From contig NWUY0300009157.1 of NCBI GenBank assembly GCA_004151065.3, positions 105,472 to 125,501 of the forward strand: a stretch of DNA of 20,030 nucleotides. Reading direction: 5' to 3'. How positions within the stretch are numbered: position 1 is the first letter of the stretch; every line of letters starts with the position of its first letter. The DNA is from Larix sibirica (Eukaryota; Streptophyta; Pinopsida; Pinales; Pinaceae). The notes under the pieces are model-generated. The model worked only from the letters and a program-made list of their open reading frames with translations, ran no database searches and was not told the origin of the DNA. Below are positions 9,246 through 19,630 of this stretch, piece by piece. Both the position numbers and the translations under genes were made by a program.

Positions 9246-9497
9246 TGCTGGTTGAGTAGCAGAAATCAAGTACTTGGTTATTGTTATTGTATAAGATAGA
9301 AATGTTTGTAAAGAAATGTTGATGGATTTGTAATCGTTGTAAATGGGCATACGACTGCAAGACCAAAAGATGCATGCTACCCTTGGAAACTCACAGTAAA
9401 GTCAAGACTGTAGACCTAGGTGATATGGGGGCGATGCTAGATTCCCAACATATAGAACTTGTGGAGGGGGGGAGCTGTCAATTCCCAAGTCAAGTTT

Positions 9498-9508
9498 AAA
9501 GGGGGGAA
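9498..9508 (+). promoter_or_regulatory. polypurine tract of element B
   Basis: AAAGGGGGGAA lies directly before the TG of the 3' LTR. This is the plus-strand priming site and confirms orientation. Confidence 0.85.
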
Positions 9509-9922
9509 TGTTTGGTTAAGCTTGACTTGGTCATAGAGCAAGATAATTGAGTTTGGTCGTTGTTGTTATGGACCCATGGCATTGGGAGGTCCATGGTACA
9601 GGGATATCATCTCATGGTATTCATGTGATGTAAGCCTATAAACGGGTAGGTCGAACTCCATTGTAAATGGCACTATAGTGGCCGAGAGTGTGCATGTATG
9701 GTCGATGGTGGTCATGGCTGGTAGAGCCACTATCGACCATGTCGTGGCTGGTTTCAACCAAAAGAGCATAATGAAATATCTTTGTCATTTTTCCCTTCGG
9801 GGTTTTCTAGGGTAAAACATAGTGTCCATAAAGTGCATGCTATTATTTTTGCTTTATTGTTTATGGTTTTATGTTGTGTATAATAATGTTAATGTTGTTG
9901 TTGCGTCCATGGAATTTCAACA
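9509..9922 (+). repeat. 3' LTR of element B
   Basis: Runs from TGTTTGG to TTTCAACA and aligns along its length with 7186-7597, with many substitutions. A strong hairpin (9699-9711 with 9727-9739, one G:T pair) lies in its middle. Confidence 0.85.
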
Positions 9923-9927
9923 TTCTT
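9923..9927 (+). repeat. right target-site copy of element B
   Basis: TTCTT follows the 3' LTR and matches the left flank GTCTT in four of five bases. Confidence 0.6.
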
Positions 9928-11075
9928 GATTGATGTGGTAGCAGAGGGAAATATTTTGGTTTCCAAGTGGGTGGTGTGGTGTCTTGAGGTTCCAGCACCA
10001 TGGCGGGTTCTTTTTAGGCACTAGATTATGTCACCACAACATCTGCGAGGGTGCGTGGTAGGTTTGGCTTATGCAACATCATCTTTCATCCTATCTATTC
10101 AGGTTGGGGCTCTATTCTCTTTAGGAGTATTTGGGAGGCCTGGAAAACGATGGATGGATAGGTTCGCTGGCAGTGGAAAGGCAACAAATTTGGGTAGGAC
10201 ATTGCCTCCCGTCCGATCTAGAGTTGGTGAGATCGGGGAGTTTGTATTGCAGAGTTGTTGCAGTTTTAGGTGTGTTGACTAAGTCGGAAGGGTATCTTCC
10301 ATTCGAAATACCTTTGGGACTTTGAGGCCCACTCATGGAAGGAGTGGAGACCGCTTGCTTAGGAGTTTGGGTTGTTGGCCTCAAATTGCCCCTCGATCAT
10401 GGAGTTGCAGTCTTTCCTACTAGAGTCTGATTTGTTTAAGATCAACATCGGGATGCTTAGGCCCTTCTAGATGGATTGGTAGTGGAGTTTTAGTGCACCA
10501 TTGTTATTGTATGATTCCCGATGTATGTATCCATTCCTTCATCATAGACACCCCCTCTCGCTAGTACTCAATGTGAGATGGGTATCATCATATCCAGAGA
10601 CTCGATTGGTTTGTAGGCTTCACAATGTTTGGTTAGTGTGGATTTCCTACAAGTTGTGTGCATTTGCTTGGCTGGTGATTTATCACAGGCTCCCCTCCAA
10701 GGAAAGGTTGGCTATGTCTGGTGTTTTGGATGGTTTGTGCCCAGGTTGTCAAAGATCAAAGACGGGCAAGCACATTTTTGGGGGGTTGTAGATTTGCCAA
10801 AGATTGTTGGAATTTTGTGGAGGAGATGGCTATTTCCTCGTGTAAGATTCACTTTCTGGTATGTGGCATTGTTTATGGATTTTTGGTTATCTTGTATTTA
10901 TTTGACCAAGAAAATAGCTCTATTTCAGCTTGCTCTTTGGAAAGATGAGGTTCGTCATCAATTATTAGCCAAAAACACTTTGTTAATCAAAGATGCCAAA
11001 GAGTTGGATCCTATTGTATATTGTGATTTTATCTCTGCATTAATAAACTTCAAAAAGAAAATCATGTATTATTAG
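9928..11075 (+). pseudogene. LINE-2 ORF2 C-terminus with zf-RVT domain (broken)
   Basis: This is the 3' part of a plant LINE ORF2, continuing the frame cut at 7185. In order: LVSKWVVWCLEVPAPW (stop TAG 10022-10024), a one-base frameshift, RSIWEAW from 10123 with a VRWQWKG segment, then a zf-RVT domain at about 10620-10840. That domain keeps FAWLVIYHRLPSKERL and the zinc ligands Cys-x2-Cys (10738-10749). The His at 10771-10773 and the next Cys lie on either side of a run of six G (10780-10785) that shifts the frame by one. The zf-RVT domain is typical of plant LINEs and is thought to bind nucleic acid. A last open stretch ends at a stop at 11073-11075. No clear poly(A) tail or target duplication is visible. 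Confidence 0.75.
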
Positions 11076-11411
11076 CTCTCTTTTGATTATAAATAAGTTT
11101 ATATAAATATACTAAGTATTTAAAAAAATAATATTATAATTCACTCCACCCATGTTATTGCCTAAGCCTATAGATCCTCTTATGGAGTCGAAGCCTATTT
11201 CTATATGAGATTTGGTAATTTGGAAGAGGCCCAAAACATATAATTACATACCATTATCAAAGAAACAAGTTTGATATTGATGGAATGTTGTTATTTTAAG
11301 TATTTATTTGACATGATTAAGTATATAAAAGGATTATAAAAAAATTTGAGTAAAAATTAAGGATTAAAATAAATATAAATTAATGTATTTTTCTTATTAT
11401 ATTTATATTTA
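11076..11411. other. AT-rich 3' flank of LINE-2
   Basis: AT-rich sequence with no coding signal. Short A runs just after the LINE-2 end (about 11120-11127) could be a decayed tail. It ends at the N. Confidence 0.45.
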
Positions 11412-11412
11412 N
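11412..11412. other. single N at the junction of the duplicated blocks
   Basis: To the left, sequence matches that ending at 20005. To the right, sequence matches that starting at 2858. The N therefore marks the exact breakpoint of the tandem duplication. Confidence 0.95.
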
Positions 11413-12010
11413 AACTCGAGGGACTGTTAACTCAGAGAAGGGAGCCTGAGGGAGTGGAGCCCCATTCCTTGTGTTGTGCAGGTTGATGGGAGAGGAGTGC
11501 TATGGATTGGGACAATTGTAGAGGGTGTGTCAAGGGGAGCAATGAGCTGAATTATTTCCCATGGAAACCTTGTGAAATAAAATAAATATGCATGCAGATA
11601 AGTAGTGGATAGAGATTTCCATACTTATTTAATCAAATGAATATATATTCTTACATTCTGTTATTGGAAAATTACTATGGACTTTATGACTATCTCATAA
11701 GAAGGATTATAACATGCACACTACGTCTTAATGATTTGGTGTAGGTACATGTGGATGTGCCAAGCTTGGAAAGGAAACTAAGATAGTGGGCGATCAATGT
11801 TGGTGCATTGTGGATGAGATAGTCGGAAACTATACCATAGTACAAGGACCAAGAACACTATGGAAAATGTGCCTGAGGAAGTAACCTAAGAACTAAAGGA
11901 TGTCATGCAGCTGGATATTCAACATGTCTAAATACATGTTAAATTTTGTCATTATTTATATAGTGGTGATGATGCATCGAGGATGATGAATAAATTAAGG
12001 GGGAGGGGAA
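11413..12010 (+). other. copy 2: interior end and polypurine tract of element A
   Basis: Counterpart of 2858-3455. It begins abruptly inside the interior of element A and ends with the purine tract at 11997-12010. No recognisable domain. Confidence 0.45.
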
Positions 12011-12941
12011 TGCAACATCATGTTTTTGACCCCAGAATGTCATTGTGTAATTATGATGGAAATGGATAGAAGTCAACCATGAATGGTATACTATGACCAA
12101 AATAATGTAGTTACGTACATTTTATATTTAATATAAAAACACAAGACTACTGTAGACTAAGAAGGATGAAGAAGAGATGGGGGGCTATAATTCCATAGGA
12201 GGGGGAGTAAGAGAGAGTTAGAAGAGAAATGACCCTAGTGACTTATCATTTAAGTAGACCTATATTTACTCCTTTTTATCCTATGTTTCATTAACCCCTC
12301 TTTATTAAATTTCATTAACCATAATCTTCGGTTAATTATCCTAAGACTGGAATTAGAAGGGGAAAAAGTGTCCAGCCCCATGTATGCCACTTAGCTAGTT
12401 CCAATCACCCTTCATGCCACTTGGATAGTTCTCCACTTGCATATAATTATGGAGAACTAGTCCATTTGTCCATTCATTTCCCCATGATTGAGCCATCATC
12501 GACTGTCGGACCTGAATCACCATTGGTCGTACCACCATCACCGAAACTGTGGATTGGAGCCATACGAAGAATAGAGGATTGGGTAGTTGTAGCAAGATAT
12601 TTGGTACCTTCTTGTGGATTGGTATCCCTAGCTCAAGGGTAGCCCATCGAAGAAAGATATGGCTTGACAGATCCTACTACTGGGAGGAACATCCTTGGTC
12701 TTCAGTTAGTTGGTTATATTTCCAAATAAGTCTCCATTTGGGTATAAATGCTGGGTATTTATTTACGTTGGTCTTAATTAGTACTATTGTATGATTTAAG
12801 TGAATCAAATTAATGGCAATGGTGAATGCATTCTTATGGAAATATCCGACAAAGCTTTTATATATGTTTTATGAGTGATTATACACATAATTATTTCCGT
12901 TGTAAATGTTTAATTGAAATCAATAGAAAAATGAAATTGCA
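12011..12941 (+). mobile_element. copy 2: putative 3' LTR of element A
   Basis: Counterpart of 3456-4386 with the same TGCAA...TTGCA ends. I saw no differences from copy 1. If this were an ordinary second LTR of one element, LINE sequence would not follow both copies identically. Confidence 0.5.
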
Positions 12942-13710
12942 TATCAGAGATGAATCCAATCAGCAAAATGAGTATCCTATGGCCCCAAAGTCACCATGAG
13001 ATCATCCGGTACGTGACATACTGGTCAGTGATCTGAGATAGTTGCATGAAGAATTGTGGAAGCAGAGGCTACCCCTGACAGAAAGATGGGTTTAGAGATC
13101 AAGAATTGATCTATCCTTGTCGTCACTTCCCTAGAGATGCCTCTTTTGTTATTCCAAGTGAATTTTTCATTAGAAGGATTCATATCCATTAGTTTTAGTT
13201 CATTTATTATTGAGGATAATTGCTCACATTCCCTGTTCAATCTGCGGATGCCTTCTCTTTTTTCCATGAGGCTGAAAATGATATTGAAGTCTCCTCCTTA
13301 TATATACTTCTTGTTCATAAAGTGTGCTACCAAATCTCATAGAATACACAAAAAATCTTGTTTCTGCATTGAGACGGAGGGTCCATAGACATTCATGATG
13401 ACTCCTCCTTCCACATATATGACCATCCTAAAGGTGGTTGAGATGGAGTGAGGTGTTATGAGTGATATGCCAGAGTGATGAATTGAGGATGAAAAATTAT
13501 TGTTAATCCTCTTGTTGCTCATGTCTCATCTATAGCGAGGAACTGACAACATTTCCAACATAGTCTCCTTATGTTGTGAAGCTCAGTTTCTTTACACTTT
13601 GTTTATTACAACATTAGAATAGTAGGATACTCTCTAGTTGTCTGGTTTTTCAAAATATTATTCTTAGAATCAATGTTTAGCTCTCTAATATTCCAAGAGA
13701 TGATATTCAT
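12942..13710 (-). pseudogene. copy 2: LINE-1 ORF2 endonuclease (broken)
   Basis: Counterpart of 4387-5155, with the start at 13710, GGDFN at 13297-13283 and SDH at 13036-13028. The same stops and frameshift are present, so the decay came before the duplication. Confidence 0.85.
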
Positions 13711-13764
13711 AATTAATAGTTTCTGGGAGGGTAGGAGGTTGGGATAGTTTTATACTTCCTTGAC

Positions 13765-15262
13765 CCTATTAGTAAGTGCCCAATTTCTTGAATCATGTCC
13801 CGATTATTTTTTGGTCCTTCTAATTCTCCTTACCCAATGGAATTTGCATGTCGTTGAAAGGAAATGTTTAGATTCCCAAAGTGAGATTGGATTGATGTTC
13901 TAGAGTTCTGTTGTGGATCTGAGCTTCTACCTGATTCATAGCTTCTTGTAGGAGTTGGATTTGGAGCTCAAGTATGGATTGAATGTTGTCATTTTTACAA
14001 GCTACTTCCAATCCCATCAAATCCAATTCATGAATTTCCATTTCCATTTCCTCCTCGGGACAAATGACAATTTATTCGATTGTTGCTATTACTCCTTCCA
14101 TTTATTCAAAATGACTGGGGTCCTCTTGATGAGACTCTATTTTCCTTCTTTCGGGTTCTTCCTACTGAATTTATTCATTTATAGATCGATATTTGGTTCC
14201 ATCAATACAATCTTTGAGGCTTCATTCATTTCTTCTTCTTGGGTGGATGCCAGAGCTTCAAAACTATTGTTGGTACTTGGGCCCTCTGCTCCTTTTCCTT
14301 TTTGAGGAGTAGTAGGTTTCTTGTTTTGGCATTTTTTAGGGGCAACCTTTGTAAATCCTTTCATGTCTTGGGGGGTTCGCATTTTGGTTTTATTAATCAC
14401 TACATTAAGAGGGTAGTCCCAGAACAAATTCCCATGCTCATGGAACTTCCTACATCGAAAGGGTATGTTTCCATAATCGATTGGCTAAATCCATTCTAAA
14501 TCTCGATGGCTTAGGAATATTGCTTTAGGTAAGGCTTGAGAGATGTTCATGTATATGCAAAGACGAACATATGTAGTGTATCTACTTGAGATCACGACAT
14601 TTAAGGCCTTGAAAAAATTTCCCATAATGTTACCTATACCTACCAAGGTTTCTTTCTCTTAGTATTCTACATGCATGAAGTAGAGCCTAACATAGACCAG
14701 TGCATAGGTAAAATCTTCTTTTTTGAGACACAATTTTTCAACCCAATTTCTTAAGTATAATCTGTATGAGTTGAAGAAGTATAAACCATTATCAGAAGTT
14801 GCATCTTTGTGTTCCATATTGTAGAAAATAACAGTAAAGAATTCCTTAGATCCGAGATGGAGGTCATAATGCCCATTTGGTATTGATCCATCCCACAAGG
14901 GCTTGTTTTGAAGGCCATAGGCCCAAAAAATTTCCTATCATAGCATAATCTTTCATATATTGAATATTCTGGCTCAGACGGGTGGAAGTAATTTCATACC
15001 TTGGTATCGTCATTGTCTTTGGAATGCACTTGCATGGTCCTCTAGTAGTTTTCTTATGCAAAGAAGCTCGTGATTCTTTTGATATCTAATCTTTACCTTT
15101 GGATAAATTTCCCACAACTCCCACTCCTTCATCGGGCGGGGTTTGTTGGTTATCTACCTCTTGTCAGTGATTCAAGTTTTCAGAATTTGACGACAGAGGT
15201 TGTTTAGTTGTGACAACATCTCTGAAGGAGGGGGGCAGATCCCCCCCTTTCGCTAATTCCAT
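13765..15262 (-). pseudogene. copy 2: LINE-1 ORF1, DUF4283 protein (broken)
   Basis: Counterpart of 5210-6707: start at 15262, DUF4283-like region about 14985-14660, degenerate zinc knuckle at 14454-14413. All stops and the frameshift are shared with copy 1. Confidence 0.85.
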
Positions 15263-15654
15263 AGAGGAAAGAACAATGGTTGCTTGGAAGACATCAAACT
15301 AGAAATCCTAGTCGAGAATCAAAACCCTAGCCATTGTTGATGCCTTGAAAGCATATGTTGTTATTCTATAAGGGTGTTGTTTTGGGAGGAATGCCATCAA
15401 GAAGTTTTACACTTGATTAACTATTTACTTCTTTTATATTTAAAAGAATACTTTATTAAAATATATTTGTTTCAATTATTGTAATGGATGGATGTTCACT
15501 ATGCAATATCAAAATTATATCTAAGCTTATCATTGTTCTTTATGATATAAGGAACATTTTCATTCATACTTTCAATTATATTCTTTTTAATTTTTAATGA
15601 GATGAAATCAATATGAAAATATGTTTTTTCAATTAACTATATATATATATATGA
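15263..15654. other. copy 2: LINE-1 leader and AT-rich spacer
   Basis: Counterpart of 6708-7099. It contains the only substitution difference found between the copies (15451-15452) and the (TA)n run at 15638-15652. Confidence 0.5.
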
Positions 15655-15740
15655 ATGCTCAAAGTATGACGGGGCAAAGGTTTGCCCCTAGTTACGTGGG
15701 ATGTATGCACGCTCCCCAAGGATGAGGGGGGTTTGGTCTT
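15655..15740 (+). pseudogene. copy 2: LINE-2 fragment left of element B
   Basis: Counterpart of 7100-7185 with the same PKDEGGL motif, ending in the target-site copy GTCTT at 15736-15740. Confidence 0.75.
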
Positions 15741-18477
15741 TGTTGGGTAAAGCTTGACTTGGTCATAGAGCAAGATAACTGACTTTGGTCGTTGTTGTTA
15801 TGGACCCATGGTATTGGGAGGTCCATGGTATTGGGAGATCAACCCATGGTATTCATGTGATGTAAGCCTATAAAGAGGTGGGTCGAACTCCATTGTAAGT
15901 GGCACTACAATGGCCAAGAACATGCATGTATGACCAACGGGGTCATGGCCGATAGAGCCATGATCAACCATGTCTTGGTTGGTTTAGGCCAAAGAGAATA
16001 ATGAAACATCTTTGTTGTTTTTTCCCTTCAGGGTTTCCAAGGTAAAATATGGTGTACATGATGTGCATGCTATTATGTTTGTTTTATTGTTTATGATTTT
16101 TTGGTGTGTATAATAATGTTAATATTGTTGTTTCGTCCATGGAATTTCAACATGGTATTAGAGCTTGGTAGAATCTAACTCTTTCATGAGAGCGATATGA
16201 TCAAGATTGGGTTGCTTGGATCTACATGGTTAGAGTGTATATGGAGTTGTTGTTAAGAGATCGGTTGAAGAAAGCCTTGAGTTGCCTAGATTTGCATGGT
16301 GGAGTGTGAATAGGTGTGGTAAAATCCATGCATATAATAATAGCATGCACATCATGGACACCAAGGGGTTTTCCAGGGTAAAACATGGTTTCCATGATGT
16401 GCATGCTATTGTGTTTTCTTCATCGTTTATGGGTTTATGTTGTGTATAATAATGTTAATATTGTTGATGCATCCATGGAATTTCAACATGGTATCGGAGC
16501 TTGGTAGACTCTAACTCTCTAACGAGAGCGGTCTGATTAAGATCAAGTTGCTTGGATCTACATGGTAGAGTGTAGATGGAGTTGTTGTTAAGAGATCGGT
16601 TGAAGAAAGATTTGAGTCACCTAGATTTGCATGGTGGAGTGTGAATTGGTATGGTCGGATCCAGTGGTGTGATGGGTTGGCCTAGTAAGCAGCGTAAATG
16701 CTAGGACTGAGGTATGCTGAAGAAACATGGAGTGCGAGGATACTGATTTGTTTGGGTTCTTTCCAGATTGATGCATATTGTTTTTGGGTACGCTCAGGAT
16801 AGTGGTAGATCAATGAATAAATGGTTGTATTGCACAAAGGGGGTCCGGGGGGTGGTTCACCCCCTTGGCTTGGAGGTTTGCAAGGTTTTGGGGGCGAGAG
16901 CCCTAAGAAAAAAAATTGGTCTACTTTTGGTCTATGTTGCATTTTCGGCCATTGAAAAATGGCGTGAAATTGGTGATTGGAAGAAATACATCATGGTATG
17001 CATGGTTAGCTTGAGGTCGCGTGAGATGTTTCATAGGTTTCAGATATGAAGTATGAGATCTACGATTGAAGTGTTCAAAGTCATGGATGGGTGGATTGGT
17101 TGTGGTCAATGGAGAGGTTGTATATGTGGTCAATTGGTTGGGTAAATCACACAATGATGAAAGTGATTTACTAGTCGACGGGAACATGGATTGACTAGTG
17201 GTGGAGAGTTTGATAGATGGTCGATGATAGTACAAATCGACTAGTGGTCAATGGCTCGATGGATGGTCGATGATAGTGCGGATCGACTAGGTATATTCGA
17301 CAGGGATGAATGAGTATTGTGATTTGATCGAGAAGCTTCAAGACAGTTGAGGTCCATATTGACTAAGGATTCATGGAAGGTTGATTGAGTAGACAAGCTC
17401 AGGTCGACTGAGCATTCATAGTTAAAATCGACTAGAGTAGGGTCGATTGGTTGATTGATCGACTACACAATAGAGTTGTTTCGGCTTCAGACAGATTCCT
17501 GTGTTGCTGATGGTTAGAATCTGCCATGATTTTTGATGTAGATGAAGACGTGATCAAGGAGGATGTGTGAGAAACAACCAAAGATATAATTGGAGCAGCA
17601 TGAAGACAATTCGACTGGAGAAGACGATTAGATCTGTTGTCAACTGTGCATAAGGATCAACTAGGGAAAATGAGGAAGTCTGTTGTCGACGAATTGGCAA
17701 GAGAAGACAATAAGATATGTTGTAGAAGGATCGACTGGAGAAGATGGTGAGATATGTTGTTAACTATGCAGAGAGATCGACTGGAGCAGATGAAGTCTAT
17801 TGCTGGTTGAGTAGCAGAAATCAAGTACTTGGTTATTGTTATTGTATAAGATAGAAATGTTTGTAAAGAAATGTTGATGGATTTGTAATCGTTGTAAATG
17901 GGCATACGACTGCAAGACCAAAAGATGCATGCTACCCTTGGAAACTCACAGTAAAGTCAAGACTGTAGACCTAGGTGATATGGGGGCGATGCTAGATTCC
18001 CAACATATAGAACTTGTGGAGGGGGGGAGCTGTCAATTCCCAAGTCAAGTTTAAAGGGGGGAATGTTTGGTTAAGCTTGACTTGGTCATAGAGCAAGATA
18101 ATTGAGTTTGGTCGTTGTTGTTATGGACCCATGGCATTGGGAGGTCCATGGTACAGGGATATCATCTCATGGTATTCATGTGATGTAAGCCTATAAACGG
18201 GTAGGTCGAACTCCATTGTAAATGGCACTATAGTGGCCGAGAGTGTGCATGTATGGTCGATGGTGGTCATGGCTGGTAGAGCCACTATCGACCATGTCGT
18301 GGCTGGTTTCAACCAAAAGAGCATAATGAAATATCTTTGTCATTTTTCCCTTCGGGGTTTTCTAGGGTAAAACATAGTGTCCATAAAGTGCATGCTATTA
18401 TTTTTGCTTTATTGTTTATGGTTTTATGTTGTGTATAATAATGTTAATGTTGTTGTTGCGTCCATGGAATTTCAACA
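15741..18477 (+). mobile_element. copy 2: non-coding LTR retrotransposon B
   Basis: Counterpart of 7186-9922: 5' LTR 15741-16152, primer site 16153-16164, internal duplication about 16029-16663, inverted repeat 16339-16410, 46-bp tandem units 17610-17800, polypurine tract 18053-18063, 3' LTR 18064-18477. The right target-site copy is 18478-18482. It shares both flanks with copy 1, so it is not an independent insertion. Confidence 0.85.
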
Positions 18478-18482
18478 TTCTT

Positions 18483-19630
18483 GATTGATGTGGTAGCAGA
18501 GGGAAATATTTTGGTTTCCAAGTGGGTGGTGTGGTGTCTTGAGGTTCCAGCACCATGGCGGGTTCTTTTTAGGCACTAGATTATGTCACCACAACATCTG
18601 CGAGGGTGCGTGGTAGGTTTGGCTTATGCAACATCATCTTTCATCCTATCTATTCAGGTTGGGGCTCTATTCTCTTTAGGAGTATTTGGGAGGCCTGGAA
18701 AACGATGGATGGATAGGTTCGCTGGCAGTGGAAAGGCAACAAATTTGGGTAGGACATTGCCTCCCGTCCGATCTAGAGTTGGTGAGATCGGGGAGTTTGT
18801 ATTGCAGAGTTGTTGCAGTTTTAGGTGTGTTGACTAAGTCGGAAGGGTATCTTCCATTCGAAATACCTTTGGGACTTTGAGGCCCACTCATGGAAGGAGT
18901 GGAGACCGCTTGCTTAGGAGTTTGGGTTGTTGGCCTCAAATTGCCCCTCGATCATGGAGTTGCAGTCTTTCCTACTAGAGTCTGATTTGTTTAAGATCAA
19001 CATCGGGATGCTTAGGCCCTTCTAGATGGATTGGTAGTGGAGTTTTAGTGCACCATTGTTATTGTATGATTCCCGATGTATGTATCCATTCCTTCATCAT
19101 AGACACCCCCTCTCGCTAGTACTCAATGTGAGATGGGTATCATCATATCCAGAGACTCGATTGGTTTGTAGGCTTCACAATGTTTGGTTAGTGTGGATTT
19201 CCTACAAGTTGTGTGCATTTGCTTGGCTGGTGATTTATCACAGGCTCCCCTCCAAGGAAAGGTTGGCTATGTCTGGTGTTTTGGATGGTTTGTGCCCAGG
19301 TTGTCAAAGATCAAAGACGGGCAAGCACATTTTTGGGGGGTTGTAGATTTGCCAAAGATTGTTGGAATTTTGTGGAGGAGATGGCTATTTCCTCGTGTAA
19401 GATTCACTTTCTGGTATGTGGCATTGTTTATGGATTTTTGGTTATCTTGTATTTATTTGACCAAGAAAATAGCTCTATTTCAGCTTGCTCTTTGGAAAGA
19501 TGAGGTTCGTCATCAATTATTAGCCAAAAACACTTTGTTAATCAAAGATGCCAAAGAGTTGGATCCTATTGTATATTGTGATTTTATCTCTGCATTAATA
19601 AACTTCAAAAAGAAAATCATGTATTATTAG
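18483..19630 (+). pseudogene. copy 2: LINE-2 ORF2 C-terminus with zf-RVT (broken)
   Basis: Counterpart of 9928-11075, with the Cys-x2-Cys pair at 19293-19304 and the frameshifting six-G run at 19335-19340. The same stops and shifts are present. Confidence 0.75.

Larger units (their letters stand above)
7186..9922 (+). mobile_element. element B: complete non-coding copia-like LTR retrotransposon (2737 bp)
   Basis: All structural parts of an LTR retrotransposon are present in order: 412-bp 5' LTR, primer binding site, 1.9-kb interior, polypurine tract, 414-bp 3' LTR, and near-matching 5-bp flanks. There is no gag, protease, integrase, reverse transcriptase or RNase H sequence, so it must have depended on an autonomous relative. 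The tRNA-iMet-type primer site points to the Ty1-copia side. Its size lies between TRIM and LARD classes. The LTRs are roughly 85-88% identical by eye, which indicates an old insertion. Open stretches inside (such as 8213-8494) look like chance. Confidence 0.85.
2858..11411 (+). repeat. copy 1 of an 8.55-kb directly repeated block
   Basis: The block is 8554 bases. It matches 11413-20005 at an offset of 8555, changing to 8594 after a 39-bp insertion in copy 2. By eye the only other differences are two adjacent bases (TG at 6896-6897, CT at 15451-15452). Even the (TA)n run near 7083 has equal length in both. Copy 1 stops at the N at 11412, while copy 2 continues into new sequence. Contents: part of element A, LINE-1, LINE-2 and element B. 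Confidence 0.95.

Noticed and set aside
10028-10384. 84-codon plus-strand and 87-codon minus-strand frames
   Set aside because: They are in other frames of the LINE-2 ORF2 remnant, whose RSIWEAW and zf-RVT motifs fix the real frame.
4387-11075. Head-to-head LINE halves as one LINE inverted by twin priming
   Set aside because: The geometry fits, but the left edge at 4386 is better explained by insertion of an LTR into LINE-1. No target duplication links the two outer ends, so two separate LINEs are simpler.
3456-12941. The two element A LTRs as the 5' and 3' LTRs of one retrotransposon
   Set aside because: Identical LINE-1 sequence follows both, and the similarity runs on for thousands of bases on either side. 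They are the same LTR seen twice in the duplicated block.
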